Below the pieces are notes generated by a model. It saw only the letters and a program-made list of their open reading frames with translations. It made no database searches and was not told where the DNA came from. Shown piece after piece: positions 1 to 7,434 of a DNA stretch of 64,000 nucleotides. This DNA comes from Verrucomicrobiota bacterium (lineage in GTDB: Bacteria; Verrucomicrobiota; Verrucomicrobiia; Opitutales; Opitutaceae): positions 1 through 64,000 of the forward strand of contig JACRKC010000073.1 in assembly GCA_016235555.1 (NCBI GenBank), given 5' to 3'. Both the position numbers and the translations under genes were made by a program. Within the stretch, counting starts at the first letter, position 1, and each line of letters opens with the position of its first letter.

Positions 1-62
1 AAAATTAAAATCCCCGGGGCATTTGACCAAACCTGTGATGCCGTTTTCACCCACCGCGCGTC

Positions 63-112
63 GCGGCGAGCGCCTGCGAGCCGACGCTCTTCGACTCGCT
101 GGCGCTCGCCGC
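63..112. repeat. Hairpin-forming palindrome
   Basis: The left arm GCGGCGAGCGCCTGCGAG and the right arm CTCGCTGGCGCTCGCCGC are reverse complements at 17 of 18 positions, around a loop of 14 bases. No second copy was found in the window, so it may be a REP-like sequence or simply a strong stem-loop. Confidence 0.6.
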
Positions 113-184
113 TACCCAATCAAGGCGAAGCAAGCTTCGCGGTCTCGGACCCAACGAGAAGGAAACGCGACGTGGCGCGGCCTG

Positions 185-238
185 GTAGCTGCAAGGCCCA
201 CCCGCTGGGCAGGCAGCCCGGCCACCGGCCGGGCCTAC
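185..238. repeat. Double GC hairpin framed by GTAG/CTAC
   Basis: Two adjacent stems, GGCCCA-CCCGC-TGGGC and GCCCGGCCACCGGCCGGGC, are enclosed by GTAG on the left and CTAC on the right. The same GTAG...CTAC frame is seen around other palindromes here (10098-10140, 40012-40080), which suggests a common structural class. Confidence 0.5.
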
Positions 239-336
239 AGTCCGAGGCAAGGTGACGTTGGCATAAGGTCGGGGTCGGTGAGGAGACGGTTGGCTATGCT
301 CACTACGTGGGCAGATTCTGATCCGCGCCCGCGACC

Positions 337-457
337 GGCACGGCTTTCCGGTGTGACTGCACAAATTGTTCCCGCGTAGGCCAGCGCGCTGGCGCGCGCC
401 AGACCGTGCTCGCAAGCGAGCTGACCTGCAGTCACGAAACCAAACCGGAAGGCCATG
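337..457. repeat. Terminal-inverted-repeat element, copy 1
   Basis: The left end reads GGCACGGCTTTCCGGTGTGA and the right end ACCAAACCGGAAGGCCATGC, so the ends are approximate inverted repeats of about 13 bases. Related copies occur at 7220-7307 and 27241-27318. Shared internal blocks are TGCACAAATTGTTCCCGCG near the left end and CTGACCTGCAGTCACGAAAC near the right. The right end supplies the ATG at 455, in frame with the downstream transporter. Confidence 0.75.
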
Positions 458-523
458 CTGCGACCCGGCGCCCGCCGTTTTCTGGCTTCCCACGGAAAAC
501 CGCGGACGCTTTGCTCGGCGGGC

Positions 524-1789
524 GTGAAGCCCAACGACTCGAAACCCCTCTGGCCGATCGCGTCGCTCGCCCTGCTGACCGGGCTCAACCTGCTCGACTA
601 CATCGACCGGTGGGTGCTCGCCGCCGTGTTCACTCCGCTGAAGGATGAGTTGCACCTGACCGACGAGCAGCTGGGCACGCTGCAGAGCGCGTTCATCTGG
701 GGCTATTTTCTCACGTCGCCGCTTTTCGGCTATCTCGGCGACCGCATGCCGCGGCGCTGGCTGGTCGCGGCCGGGGTGTTCGTGTGGAGCGTGGGCACGC
801 TGATGTCGGGGCACGTGGGCACATTTGGCTCGCTGCTGATCTTCCGCGTGCTGGTGGGCTTCGGTGAAGCGAGCTTCGGCACGATCAGCCCGGGGTGGAT
901 CGCGGACTTGTTTCCGCGCGCGTCGCGCAACAACGCGATCTCGATCTTCTACCTGGCGATCCCGGTGGGCTCGGCGCTCGGCTACATCATCGGCGGCAGC
1001 GTGGCGGCGCACCACGGGTGGCGGGCGGCGTTCCTGTGGGTGGGCTATCCGGGATTGTTGCTGGCGTTCCTGATGTTCCTCCTGCGCGAACCGCCCCGCG
1101 GGGCGGCGGAGGCCGATGCGCCGGCGGCGGCGCCGTCAGCCAGCGGGTGGCGGGTGTATCTCGAACTCGGCAAAATTCCGCGCTACGTGCTCGTGGTGGC
1201 CGGCTACGCGGCGCAGACGTTCGCCGTGGGCGGGTTCGCCGCGTGGGCCGCGGTGTTTCTCCACCGCGTGCACCACCTCGACAACGAGGCCGCGAATCAT
1301 TTCTTCGGGCTGACGCTGGCCGGGACCGGATTGGTGGCGACGATCGCGGGCGGCTACGCCGCGACGCGGTGGGAACGGCGCACCGGCACGGGCTACGTGT
1401 GGGTGCTGGCCCTGAGTTCGCTGGCCTCGGCGCCGGTGGCGTTTTTCGCCTTTTCGGTGCCGGACCTGCTGGTGTCGAAGGTGGCGCTGGCCGTGTCGAT
1501 GTTCCTCATCTTCCTCGCGACCGGGCCGGTGAACACGCTCATCCTCGAAACGGTGCCGGTCACAATGCGGGCGAGCGCGATGGCCGCCTCGATCTTTGCG
1601 ATCCACATGTTCGGGGACGTGTGGTCGCCCCGCATCGTGGGCCGCTTCTCCGATCAGTGGGGCAATCTGCAACGCGCCGTGCTGTGGGTTTTGCCGGTCT
1701 CCCTGGTTGTCTGCACCGTTTTCTGGGGCTGGCTCGTGATGCAGACGAAGCGCGAACTCAAGTCAGGCGCCGCTGCCGAGGGCGCGTAA
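524..1789 (+). CDS. MFS transporter, spinster-like
   Basis: A major facilitator superfamily permease of about 421 residues, with the usual twelve hydrophobic segments. The first helix carries LNLLDYIDR, and the loop between helices 2 and 3 carries the MFS signature GDRMPRR. The DYIDR start and the FGEASFGTISPGW segment resemble the spinster/hexuronate-like branch, but the substrate cannot be told. An in-frame ATG exists at 455, but it lies inside the end of a repeated element; the GTG at 524 leaves a short tail before helix 1 and is preferred. The last 27 bases overlap the convergent ispH gene. Confidence 0.85.
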   Translation: MKPNDSKPLWPIASLALLTGLNLLDYIDRWVLAAVFTPLKDELHLTDEQLGTLQSAFIWGYFLTSPLFGYLGDRMPRRWLVAAGVFVWSVGTLMSGHVGTFGSLLIFRVLVGFGEASFGTISPGWIADLFPRASRNNAISIFYLAIPVGSALGYIIGGSVAAHHGWRAAFLWVGYPGLLLAFLMFLLREPPRGAAEADAPAAAPSASGWRVYLELGKIPRYVLVVAGYAAQTFAVGGFAAWAAVFLHRVHHLDNEAANHFFGLTLAGTGLVATIAGGYAATRWERRTGTGYVWVLALSSLASAPVAFFAFSVPDLLVSKVALAVSMFLIFLATGPVNTLILETVPVTMRASAMAASIFAIHMFGDVWSPRIVGRFSDQWGNLQRAVLWVLPVSLVVCTVFWGWLVMQTKRELKSGAAAEGA

Positions 1790-3508
1790 CACGTCGTCCA
1801 CGGGGCGGAGCTGGTCGGCGGGGAAGAACGAATTGATGCGCGCGATCACCTGCTGGATGATGCCATCGGGGCAACTCGCGCCGCCGGTCACCAGCACGCG
1901 TTTCGGGGCGTGGCACGCGTCTCCCGACCCGTGCGTCGTGCCATCACGGTTCGGGAGATTCGTGCCACTGGACCAAAGCGGACGCAGTTCCGTGCGGCCG
2001 GTGCCGCCGCCCACATAGAGATAGTGTTCGACGGCTTCGCTCGAGCGGATGCTGGCCTCGCTCTGGATGAAGAACGCTTTGGTGCCGAGCCGCTGCTCGC
2101 ACAGCCGGAACAGTTGGTAGGTGTTCGAGGAATTTTTTCCGCCGATCACGAAGGCGGCGTCGAGCGGCTCGGCGAGCGCGCGGCTGAGCGCGTCCTGATT
2201 GACCTGCGTGGCGTAGCACAGCGTGTCGCGCCGGCTCGTGCCGCCCACCCGGGTGTCGTCGCCGAACTTTCCCTGATACACCGAACGCAGGTGTTCGATG
2301 ATGGCGACGGTGTCGTTCATCAGGAGCGTGGTTTGATTCACGACCGCCACGCGATCGAGGTGGCGGGTGACGTCGAAACCGGGCGAGAAGCGGCCGGCAA
2401 ACATCTCGTAGAACCGCGCGCGCGCGACCGGATCGTCGCTGGCGATGAGTTCGCCGAGCCGGCGCGTCTCGTCGAGGTTGCGCACGATCACGGCGGGCGC
2501 GTGGCGGCGCGTGTTGGAAAAAGTCGCTTTCGTCTCCTCGTGCTCGTGCTTGCCGTGGATGACGACCGTGTAGCCTTCCCGGCCGTAGGCGCGGGCGGCC
2601 TTCCAGACTTTCTCCACGAGCATGCAGGTCGCGTCGTATTGGCAGACCGCGATGCCCTTGCGGACGAGGCGGCGCTTGTCGTCATCGGTCGCGCCGAAGG
2701 CCGGGATGATCACGATGTCGTCGGGCGTGAGCGTGTCCCAGAGCGCCGGCGCGCCCGGCGTGCCGTCCACCGTGTAGGGCGCGCCCTTGTCGGTCTGCAG
2801 GTAGCGGAGGCCGCGGCGCAGGAGATCCTCGTTGACGAACGGATTGTGGATCAGCTCCGAGAGCATGAACACACGCCGGCCGGGATTCTCGGCGAGGGTC
2901 TCGTAGGCGCGCTCGATCGCATTCTTCACTCCGAGGCAAAAACCGAAATGGCTCGGAATCGAGTAGCGCACGGCGCCGAAATCGAGTGCGACCGGCGCGG
3001 AGGCGCTGCGCTCCAGCTGGCGGGCGAGCGTCTTGATCGCGGCGCAGAGCTGCGATTGGTAAAGCGCCCGCGAGGCTTCGTCCTGCGCGTAGATGGCGGT
3101 GTTGCGCTCGGCGGCCGGGCGGAATTTGTAGATGAAATCATTTTCCCCGAGGTGCAGGTAGGGAATCTCGACCAGATGCGGTTCGAGCGCCGCGACGAGG
3201 GCGGCGAGCGATGGCGCAAGCGCGGCCGGTTGGGCGGCCAGTTTTTCGATGGACCAGAATTCGATCTCGGCGTCGGCAGGCACGCCGGCGACCTGCGCGA
3301 AAAACACCCGGTAGCTGCGCCCGCCCGCATCGGTGGAAAAATACTCCGCGGGCGCCGTGTGGTCGCGAAACGCACCTTCGAGGCGCGCCGTCGCCATCGC
3401 GGGATCGGTGCCGGTGAACGCGAGGCCGGCCTTGGAGCCGAGTTTGCGCACGGCGAGGCGGTTGCTCGGATCGAATGCCAGCAGGCAGGCGAGGGCGGGG
3501 GCGGACAT
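1763..3508 (-). CDS. ispH: 4-hydroxy-3-methylbut-2-enyl diphosphate reductase, N-terminally extended
   Basis: IspH (LytB) catalyses the last step of the MEP isoprenoid pathway, making IPP and DMAPP from HMBPP with a [4Fe-4S] cluster. The three cluster cysteines are visible in GFCLGVKNAIE (about residue 191), QYDATCMLVEKVW and DTLCYATQ; TGGASCPDGII is the usual C-terminal segment. The protein is about 581 residues, against roughly 310-400 for common IspH, because about 180 residues that I do not recognise precede the first cluster cysteine. The ATG giving MSAPALACL is chosen because it lies 10 bases after the stop of the upstream ORF. It is the last gene of hemJ-ORF-ispH. Confidence 0.92.
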   Translation of the reverse strand: MSAPALACLLAFDPSNRLAVRKLGSKAGLAFTGTDPAMATARLEGAFRDHTAPAEYFSTDAGGRSYRVFFAQVAGVPADAEIEFWSIEKLAAQPAALAPSLAALVAALEPHLVEIPYLHLGENDFIYKFRPAAERNTAIYAQDEASRALYQSQLCAAIKTLARQLERSASAPVALDFGAVRYSIPSHFGFCLGVKNAIERAYETLAENPGRRVFMLSELIHNPFVNEDLLRRGLRYLQTDKGAPYTVDGTPGAPALWDTLTPDDIVIIPAFGATDDDKRRLVRKGIAVCQYDATCMLVEKVWKAARAYGREGYTVVIHGKHEHEETKATFSNTRRHAPAVIVRNLDETRRLGELIASDDPVARARFYEMFAGRFSPGFDVTRHLDRVAVVNQTTLLMNDTVAIIEHLRSVYQGKFGDDTRVGGTSRRDTLCYATQVNQDALSRALAEPLDAAFVIGGKNSSNTYQLFRLCEQRLGTKAFFIQSEASIRSSEAVEHYLYVGGGTGRTELRPLWSSGTNLPNRDGTTHGSGDACHAPKRVLVTGGASCPDGIIQQVIARINSFFPADQLRPVDDVLRALGSGA

Positions 3509-3518
3509 GCGCGGCGGG

Positions 3519-3767
3519 CTAGTCCTCGTTCTCCGTGGCATCGTCGGCGAACGGGTCGCCCACGAACTCCGTGCCGAAGAAGTCCTCCTCCTCGAGCACG
3601 GCCATCACCCCATCGACGACTTTCTTCCGCTCAACCGGGCTGAGGGCCGGATGCTCCAGCGTGACAAACTCCTCGACACCGGCGCGGCCCTGCCGGCGGT
3701 CCTGGGCGTCGGCGAGGAAGTCGTCGGCCTGCGCAGCGATGTCGTGAATGATGGCGGCGTGATTCAT
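3519..3767 (-). CDS. Small acidic protein between hemJ and ispH
   Basis: This encodes 82 residues starting MNHAAIIHDIAAQADDF and ending in a strongly acidic tail (ADDATENED). It has no signal peptide, membrane segment or cysteines. The start falls 2 bases after the hemJ stop and the stop 10 bases before the ispH start, so all three are probably cotranscribed and translationally coupled. I do not recognise the family. The tight spacing is the main evidence that it is real. Confidence 0.7.
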   Translation of the reverse strand: MNHAAIIHDIAAQADDFLADAQDRRQGRAGVEEFVTLEHPALSPVERKKVVDGVMAVLEEEDFFGTEFVGDPFADDATENED

Positions 3768-3769
3768 GT

Positions 3770-4297
3770 TCAGGATTTGCCCTGAAGTTTCTTTAGCAGA
3801 AACACCACGAGCACGACAAACAGCAAAGCCAGGCCGCCCAGCGCCCACAGCGCGACCGAGACGGTCTTGCTGACCGCGGCGAACACGATGCCGACGAGCA
3901 ACACCGTCGCCACCTCGTTGTAGGCGCGGAGTTGTTTCGCCGTGAACGGACGCGCGTCGCGGGCGAGTTGCTGGCCGATCCAGCCGCAGTGAAAATGGTA
4001 GGCGAACAGCAGCGCGAGCAACGCGAGTTTGAAATGGAGCCACGGGCTCTGCGCGATCGAGTGAGAGGTGAGGAGCCACGCACCGCTGCCGGCCGTGAGA
4101 AACATCGCGGGCACGGTGATACCCAGCCACAGCCGGCGCGCCATGATCTTGAACTGGTCGGTCAGGATCTCGCGCTTCGGCGACGGCTCGTCGAGCGCCT
4201 CCGTGTGGTAGATGAACAACCGCACGATATAGAACAGCCCGGCGAACCAGCACACGACGCCGACCAGGTGGATGGCTTTGACGACGATGTAGGTCAT
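3770..4297 (-). CDS. hemJ: Protoporphyrinogen oxidase HemJ family membrane protein
   Basis: A 175-residue integral membrane protein of the HemJ (UPF0093) family, which replaces HemG/HemY in haem synthesis by oxidising protoporphyrinogen IX. Family marks are KAIHLVGVVCWFAGLFYIVR at the N-terminus with its conserved His, the central WLHFKLALLALLFAYHFHCG, and RAYNEVATVLLVGIVF. Length and the hydrophobic segments fit the family. It is the first gene of the hemJ-ORF-ispH group. Confidence 0.9.
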   Translation of the reverse strand: MTYIVVKAIHLVGVVCWFAGLFYIVRLFIYHTEALDEPSPKREILTDQFKIMARRLWLGITVPAMFLTAGSGAWLLTSHSIAQSPWLHFKLALLALLFAYHFHCGWIGQQLARDARPFTAKQLRAYNEVATVLLVGIVFAAVSKTVSVALWALGGLALLFVVLVVFLLKKLQGKS

Positions 4298-4359
4298 GGC
4301 AGGGGGGCCGGCCGGGGCGAGGTCGCGGACGGGCGACGGTGAATCAGGGATCGTCCGCC

Positions 4360-7119
4360 CTACCTCAATACCTCAGCGAGCTTCGTGACGTCTTTGCCGC
4401 CACCCATGGCGAAGTCGGGTTTGCCACCGCCTTTGCCCCCGAGTTGCGCGCTGAGAGCCTGGACGATCTTGCCGGCTTGGTGGCCGGCCTTGATCGCCGC
4501 GGGCGAGCAGAACGCAACCACGGTCGCTTTGTCGCCGAACGAGGCGCCGAGTTGCACGACACCTTCGCCGAGCTTGGCCACGACCTGCGAGCCGAGGGCG
4601 CGCAACGCATCAGGGGCGTCGGCGGTGACGACCGCGGAGACGAACTTGAGGCCGTCGCGCACGGTCGCCTTCGACGCGAGGTCGTCGGCGAGGCCGGCGG
4701 CGGCTTTTTGCTCGAAGGCCTTGAGCTTCTTTTCGAGCTCGGCCTTGTGCGTGAGGAGCGCGTCGAGTTTCTGGGCAACATCGAGCGGGCCGGCGTTGAG
4801 CTTGGCGCCGACAGTTTTGAGCGCGGCTTCGTGATCCTCCACGAGGTCGAACGCGGGCTGGCCGGCGACCGCTTCGATGCGGCGCGTGCCCGCGGCGATG
4901 GCCATCTCGGCCACGAAACGAATGATGCCGATTTCGCCGGTGGTCGCGGTGTGCGTGCCGCCGCAGAGTTCCATCGAGTAACCGTTGAGCTTCGCGGGTT
5001 CGCCGCCGATCTGGACGACGCGCACGCGGTCGCCGTATTTGTCGCCGAAGAACTGGAGCACATCGGCGCGGCCCTTCACGTCGGCGTAGGGCACCTCGGC
5101 GTAGGCGACGGTGGCGTTGTCGAGGACCTTCTCGTTCACGAGATGTTCGATCTCGCGGAGTTGTTCGGGCTTCACCTGCTCGAAATGCAGGAAGTCGAAA
5201 CGCAGGCGCTCCTTCGTTTTCGAGGTGCCGGCCTGGCGGACATGCGTGCCGAGGACCTTGCGCAGCGCCCAGTGCACGAGGTGCGCGGCGGTGTGGTGGC
5301 GCGAGATCGCGCGGCGCGTGAGCGGCGAGACGCCGATCTGGGCGCGCTGGCCGATGAGGGAAGTTGAGGGTTGAGAGTTGAGAGTTGAGACATCCAGCGC
5401 ACAGGCGGGGGCGAGCTTGTGCAGGTGGCGGCCGGCCTTGTCCTTCACGACGTCGACGATGGCGAAGTTCTGACTGCCGATGCGCGCAGCGCCGTGATCG
5501 CCGGCCTGACCGCCCATCTCGGCGTAAAGCGGCGTCTGGTCGAAGACGAAGAACACGTCTTTGTCGGCCTTGACCACGTCGATGAGCGTGGCCTCAGCGG
5601 TGAGCTGGCCGTAGCCGATGAAGTTTGTGGGCTTCTGGTCGGTGGCTTCGCCTTCAGTGGCTGCGACGATGATTTCTTTCTTCTGGGCAGCGCGGCCGCG
5701 TTCGCGCTGCTTTTCCATCTCCGCTTCGAAGCCAGCCGTGTCGACCGTGAGCCCGCGCTCGGTCGCGAGGAGCTGCGTCATGTCGAGCGGGAAGCCGTAG
5801 GTATCGTAGAGCAGGAACGCCTGTGCTCCAGCGAGGACTTTTGTATTCGGATTTAGTTCGAGCGCGAATTGAAACTGGCTGAGGCCTTTTTCGAGCGTTC
5901 GTCCGAAGCTCTCCTCCTCACTCTTGATCACCCGCTGAACGATCGTCTGCTGCGCCTTCAGTTCGGGGAAGACGGCGCCGAGCGACTCGACGACGGGCGT
6001 GACGAGTTGTTCAAAAAAGCCGGTCTTCAGGCCGAGTTTGGTGCCGTAGAGAATCCCGCGGCGCAGGATGCGGCGGATGACGTAGTTGCGGCCTTCGTTG
6101 CCGGGGAGGATGCCGTCGGCGATCGCGCAGCTCACGCAGCGCGCGTGGTCGGCGAGCACGCGGAAGGCGACATCGATGTTCTCCTGTTCGGTCAGGCCTT
6201 CGCGTTTGGTCGGGACCGTGGCTTGGTAGGTCTTGCCGGAGAGCTCGGCGACTTTCTTGAAGAGCGGGGCGAAGACGTCGGCGGCGTAGTTTGACGGGTC
6301 CTTGGAAAAATCCTTGAAGCCACCGGTCGTGGCGTGGATGCCGGCGACGCGTTCGAAGCCCATGCCGGTGTCGACGTGCTTCGCGGCGAGCGGGGCGAAG
6401 GTGCCGTCGGCGTTGGCGTTGAACTGGATGAAAACGTGATTCCAGATTTCGATGCAACGCGGGCTGGAGGCGTTGACGAGTTTGCGGCCCTCGGCCTCGT
6501 CGTCGCTCGGCAGGAGGTTGAAGTGGATTTCCGAGCACGGGCCGCAGGGGCCGGTGTCGCCCATCATCCAGAAATTGTCCTTCTTGTTGCCGTTGACGAT
6601 GTGAACGGCGGGATCGAGGCCTTCCTGGCGAAAGATGGTGGCCCAGATGTCGTAGGCTTCTTGATCGCGTTCGGAGGGGTCGCCCTTGGCTTTGTCGGGG
6701 TTGTAGATCGTCGCGAAGAGGCGCTTCGGCGGGATGCCCCAGACCTTGGTGATGAGTTCCCAGCCCCAGGTGATCGACTCCTGCTTGAAGTAGTCGCCGA
6801 AGGACCAGTTGCCCAGCATCTCGAACATCGTGTGATGGTAGGTATCGAAGCCGACGTCTTCGAGGTCGTTGTGTTTGCCGCCGGCGCGGATGCATTTCTG
6901 GGTGTCGGCGGCGCGGGTGTCCTTGGACGGGCGGACACCGGCCCACTTGGAGACGTCGGGCGCGCGGTCGCCGAGGAAGATGGGCACGAACTGGTTCATG
7001 CCGGCGTTCGTGAAGAGGAGTCCGGGCGAGTCGGGCAGGAGCGAGGATGAGGGAACGATCGTGTGGCCCTGCTGCGCGAAGAAATCGAGGAACGACTGGC
7101 GGATGTCGGCGGAGGTCAT
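4360..7119 (-). CDS. alaS: Alanine-tRNA ligase
   Basis: Charges tRNA-Ala in the cytoplasm. The 919 residues show the full architecture: N-terminal catalytic and tRNA-binding domains (MTSADIRQSFLDFF, GLLFTNAGMNQFVPIFLG, HHTMFEMLGNWSFGDYF), the editing domain with zinc ligands HHTAAH (about 606) and CGGTH (about 720), and a C-Ala domain after a coiled coil. An upstream in-frame start at 7206 was rejected because the family begins at MTSADIR. Unusual: residues about 575-585 read STLNSQPSTS, encoded by a TCAAC-type simple repeat (5361-5391) just before the editing zinc motif, apparently a repeat insertion tolerated in frame. Confidence 0.97.
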   Translation of the reverse strand: MTSADIRQSFLDFFAQQGHTIVPSSSLLPDSPGLLFTNAGMNQFVPIFLGDRAPDVSKWAGVRPSKDTRAADTQKCIRAGGKHNDLEDVGFDTYHHTMFEMLGNWSFGDYFKQESITWGWELITKVWGIPPKRLFATIYNPDKAKGDPSERDQEAYDIWATIFRQEGLDPAVHIVNGNKKDNFWMMGDTGPCGPCSEIHFNLLPSDDEAEGRKLVNASSPRCIEIWNHVFIQFNANADGTFAPLAAKHVDTGMGFERVAGIHATTGGFKDFSKDPSNYAADVFAPLFKKVAELSGKTYQATVPTKREGLTEQENIDVAFRVLADHARCVSCAIADGILPGNEGRNYVIRRILRRGILYGTKLGLKTGFFEQLVTPVVESLGAVFPELKAQQTIVQRVIKSEEESFGRTLEKGLSQFQFALELNPNTKVLAGAQAFLLYDTYGFPLDMTQLLATERGLTVDTAGFEAEMEKQRERGRAAQKKEIIVAATEGEATDQKPTNFIGYGQLTAEATLIDVVKADKDVFFVFDQTPLYAEMGGQAGDHGAARIGSQNFAIVDVVKDKAGRHLHKLAPACALDVSTLNSQPSTSLIGQRAQIGVSPLTRRAISRHHTAAHLVHWALRKVLGTHVRQAGTSKTKERLRFDFLHFEQVKPEQLREIEHLVNEKVLDNATVAYAEVPYADVKGRADVLQFFGDKYGDRVRVVQIGGEPAKLNGYSMELCGGTHTATTGEIGIIRFVAEMAIAAGTRRIEAVAGQPAFDLVEDHEAALKTVGAKLNAGPLDVAQKLDALLTHKAELEKKLKAFEQKAAAGLADDLASKATVRDGLKFVSAVVTADAPDALRALGSQVVAKLGEGVVQLGASFGDKATVVAFCSPAAIKAGHQAGKIVQALSAQLGGKGGGKPDFAMGGGKDVTKLAEVLR
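5361..5391. repeat. TTGAG/CTCAA simple repeat inside alaS
   Basis: On the + strand the bases read AAGTTGAGGGTTGAGAG followed by two more GTTGAGA units. The same unit occurs in the metG leader at 18006-18036. Here it lies in frame in alaS and encodes STLNSQPSTS on the minus strand. Confidence 0.75.
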
Positions 7120-7434
7120 TTTCAGTGGCGAAAAGCGAGAGGACAGAGGGGCCGGGCAGGGCTGGCAAGTGGGGAATTCGAACGTCGAGGCCGCCCACTG
7201 CGACAAGCCCGGCGCTGATCACAGCTTTGCGGTGTGAATGCACCAATCGTCCCCGCGCTCGCCAGCGCGCTGGCCTACAGTTACGACACCAAACCGGAAA
7301 GCCGTGCGGCGCCGATCCGCGTTCCGGAGTGGTGTGGCTCCCGAGCCAAGAAATGCGTGAAGTTCGACTCCTGATGCCTAGTCCGGGACCAAGGAAACTC
7401 CCATACTTCCGCCGCACCCCACTTGCATGAACGC
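7120..7434. other. Divergent intergenic region, alaS and hybrid kinase
   Basis: This 315-base region separates the divergent alaS and hybrid sensor kinase genes and must hold both promoters, though I cannot assign -35/-10 boxes with confidence. It contains the second copy of the terminal-inverted-repeat element (7220-7307). No gene is seen. Confidence 0.5.
7220..7307. repeat. Terminal-inverted-repeat element, copy 2
   Basis: It starts ACAGCTTTGCGGTGTGAATG and ends CACCAAACCGGAAAGCCGTG. It shares the TGCACCAATCGTCCCCGCG and CTACAGTTACGACACCAAAC blocks with the copies at 337-457 and 27241-27318. It is shorter than copy 1 because the middle hairpin (GCCAGCGCGCTGGC) is reduced. Confidence 0.7.

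Larger units (their letters stand above)
1..523. other. Intergenic region with palindromes, upstream of the MFS gene
   Basis: No convincing gene lies here; the short ORFs on both strands have arginine-rich, shadow-like composition. The stretch holds a hairpin at 63-112 (18-base arms matching at 17 positions), a pair of GC-rich hairpins at 185-238 framed by GTAG and CTAC, and one copy of the terminal-inverted-repeat element at 337-457. The rest shows no recognisable signal. Confidence 0.6.

Noticed and set aside
1910-3643. 577-residue ORF antisense to ispH
   Set aside because: The minus strand carries IspH with all three cluster cysteines; this frame has no recognisable domain.
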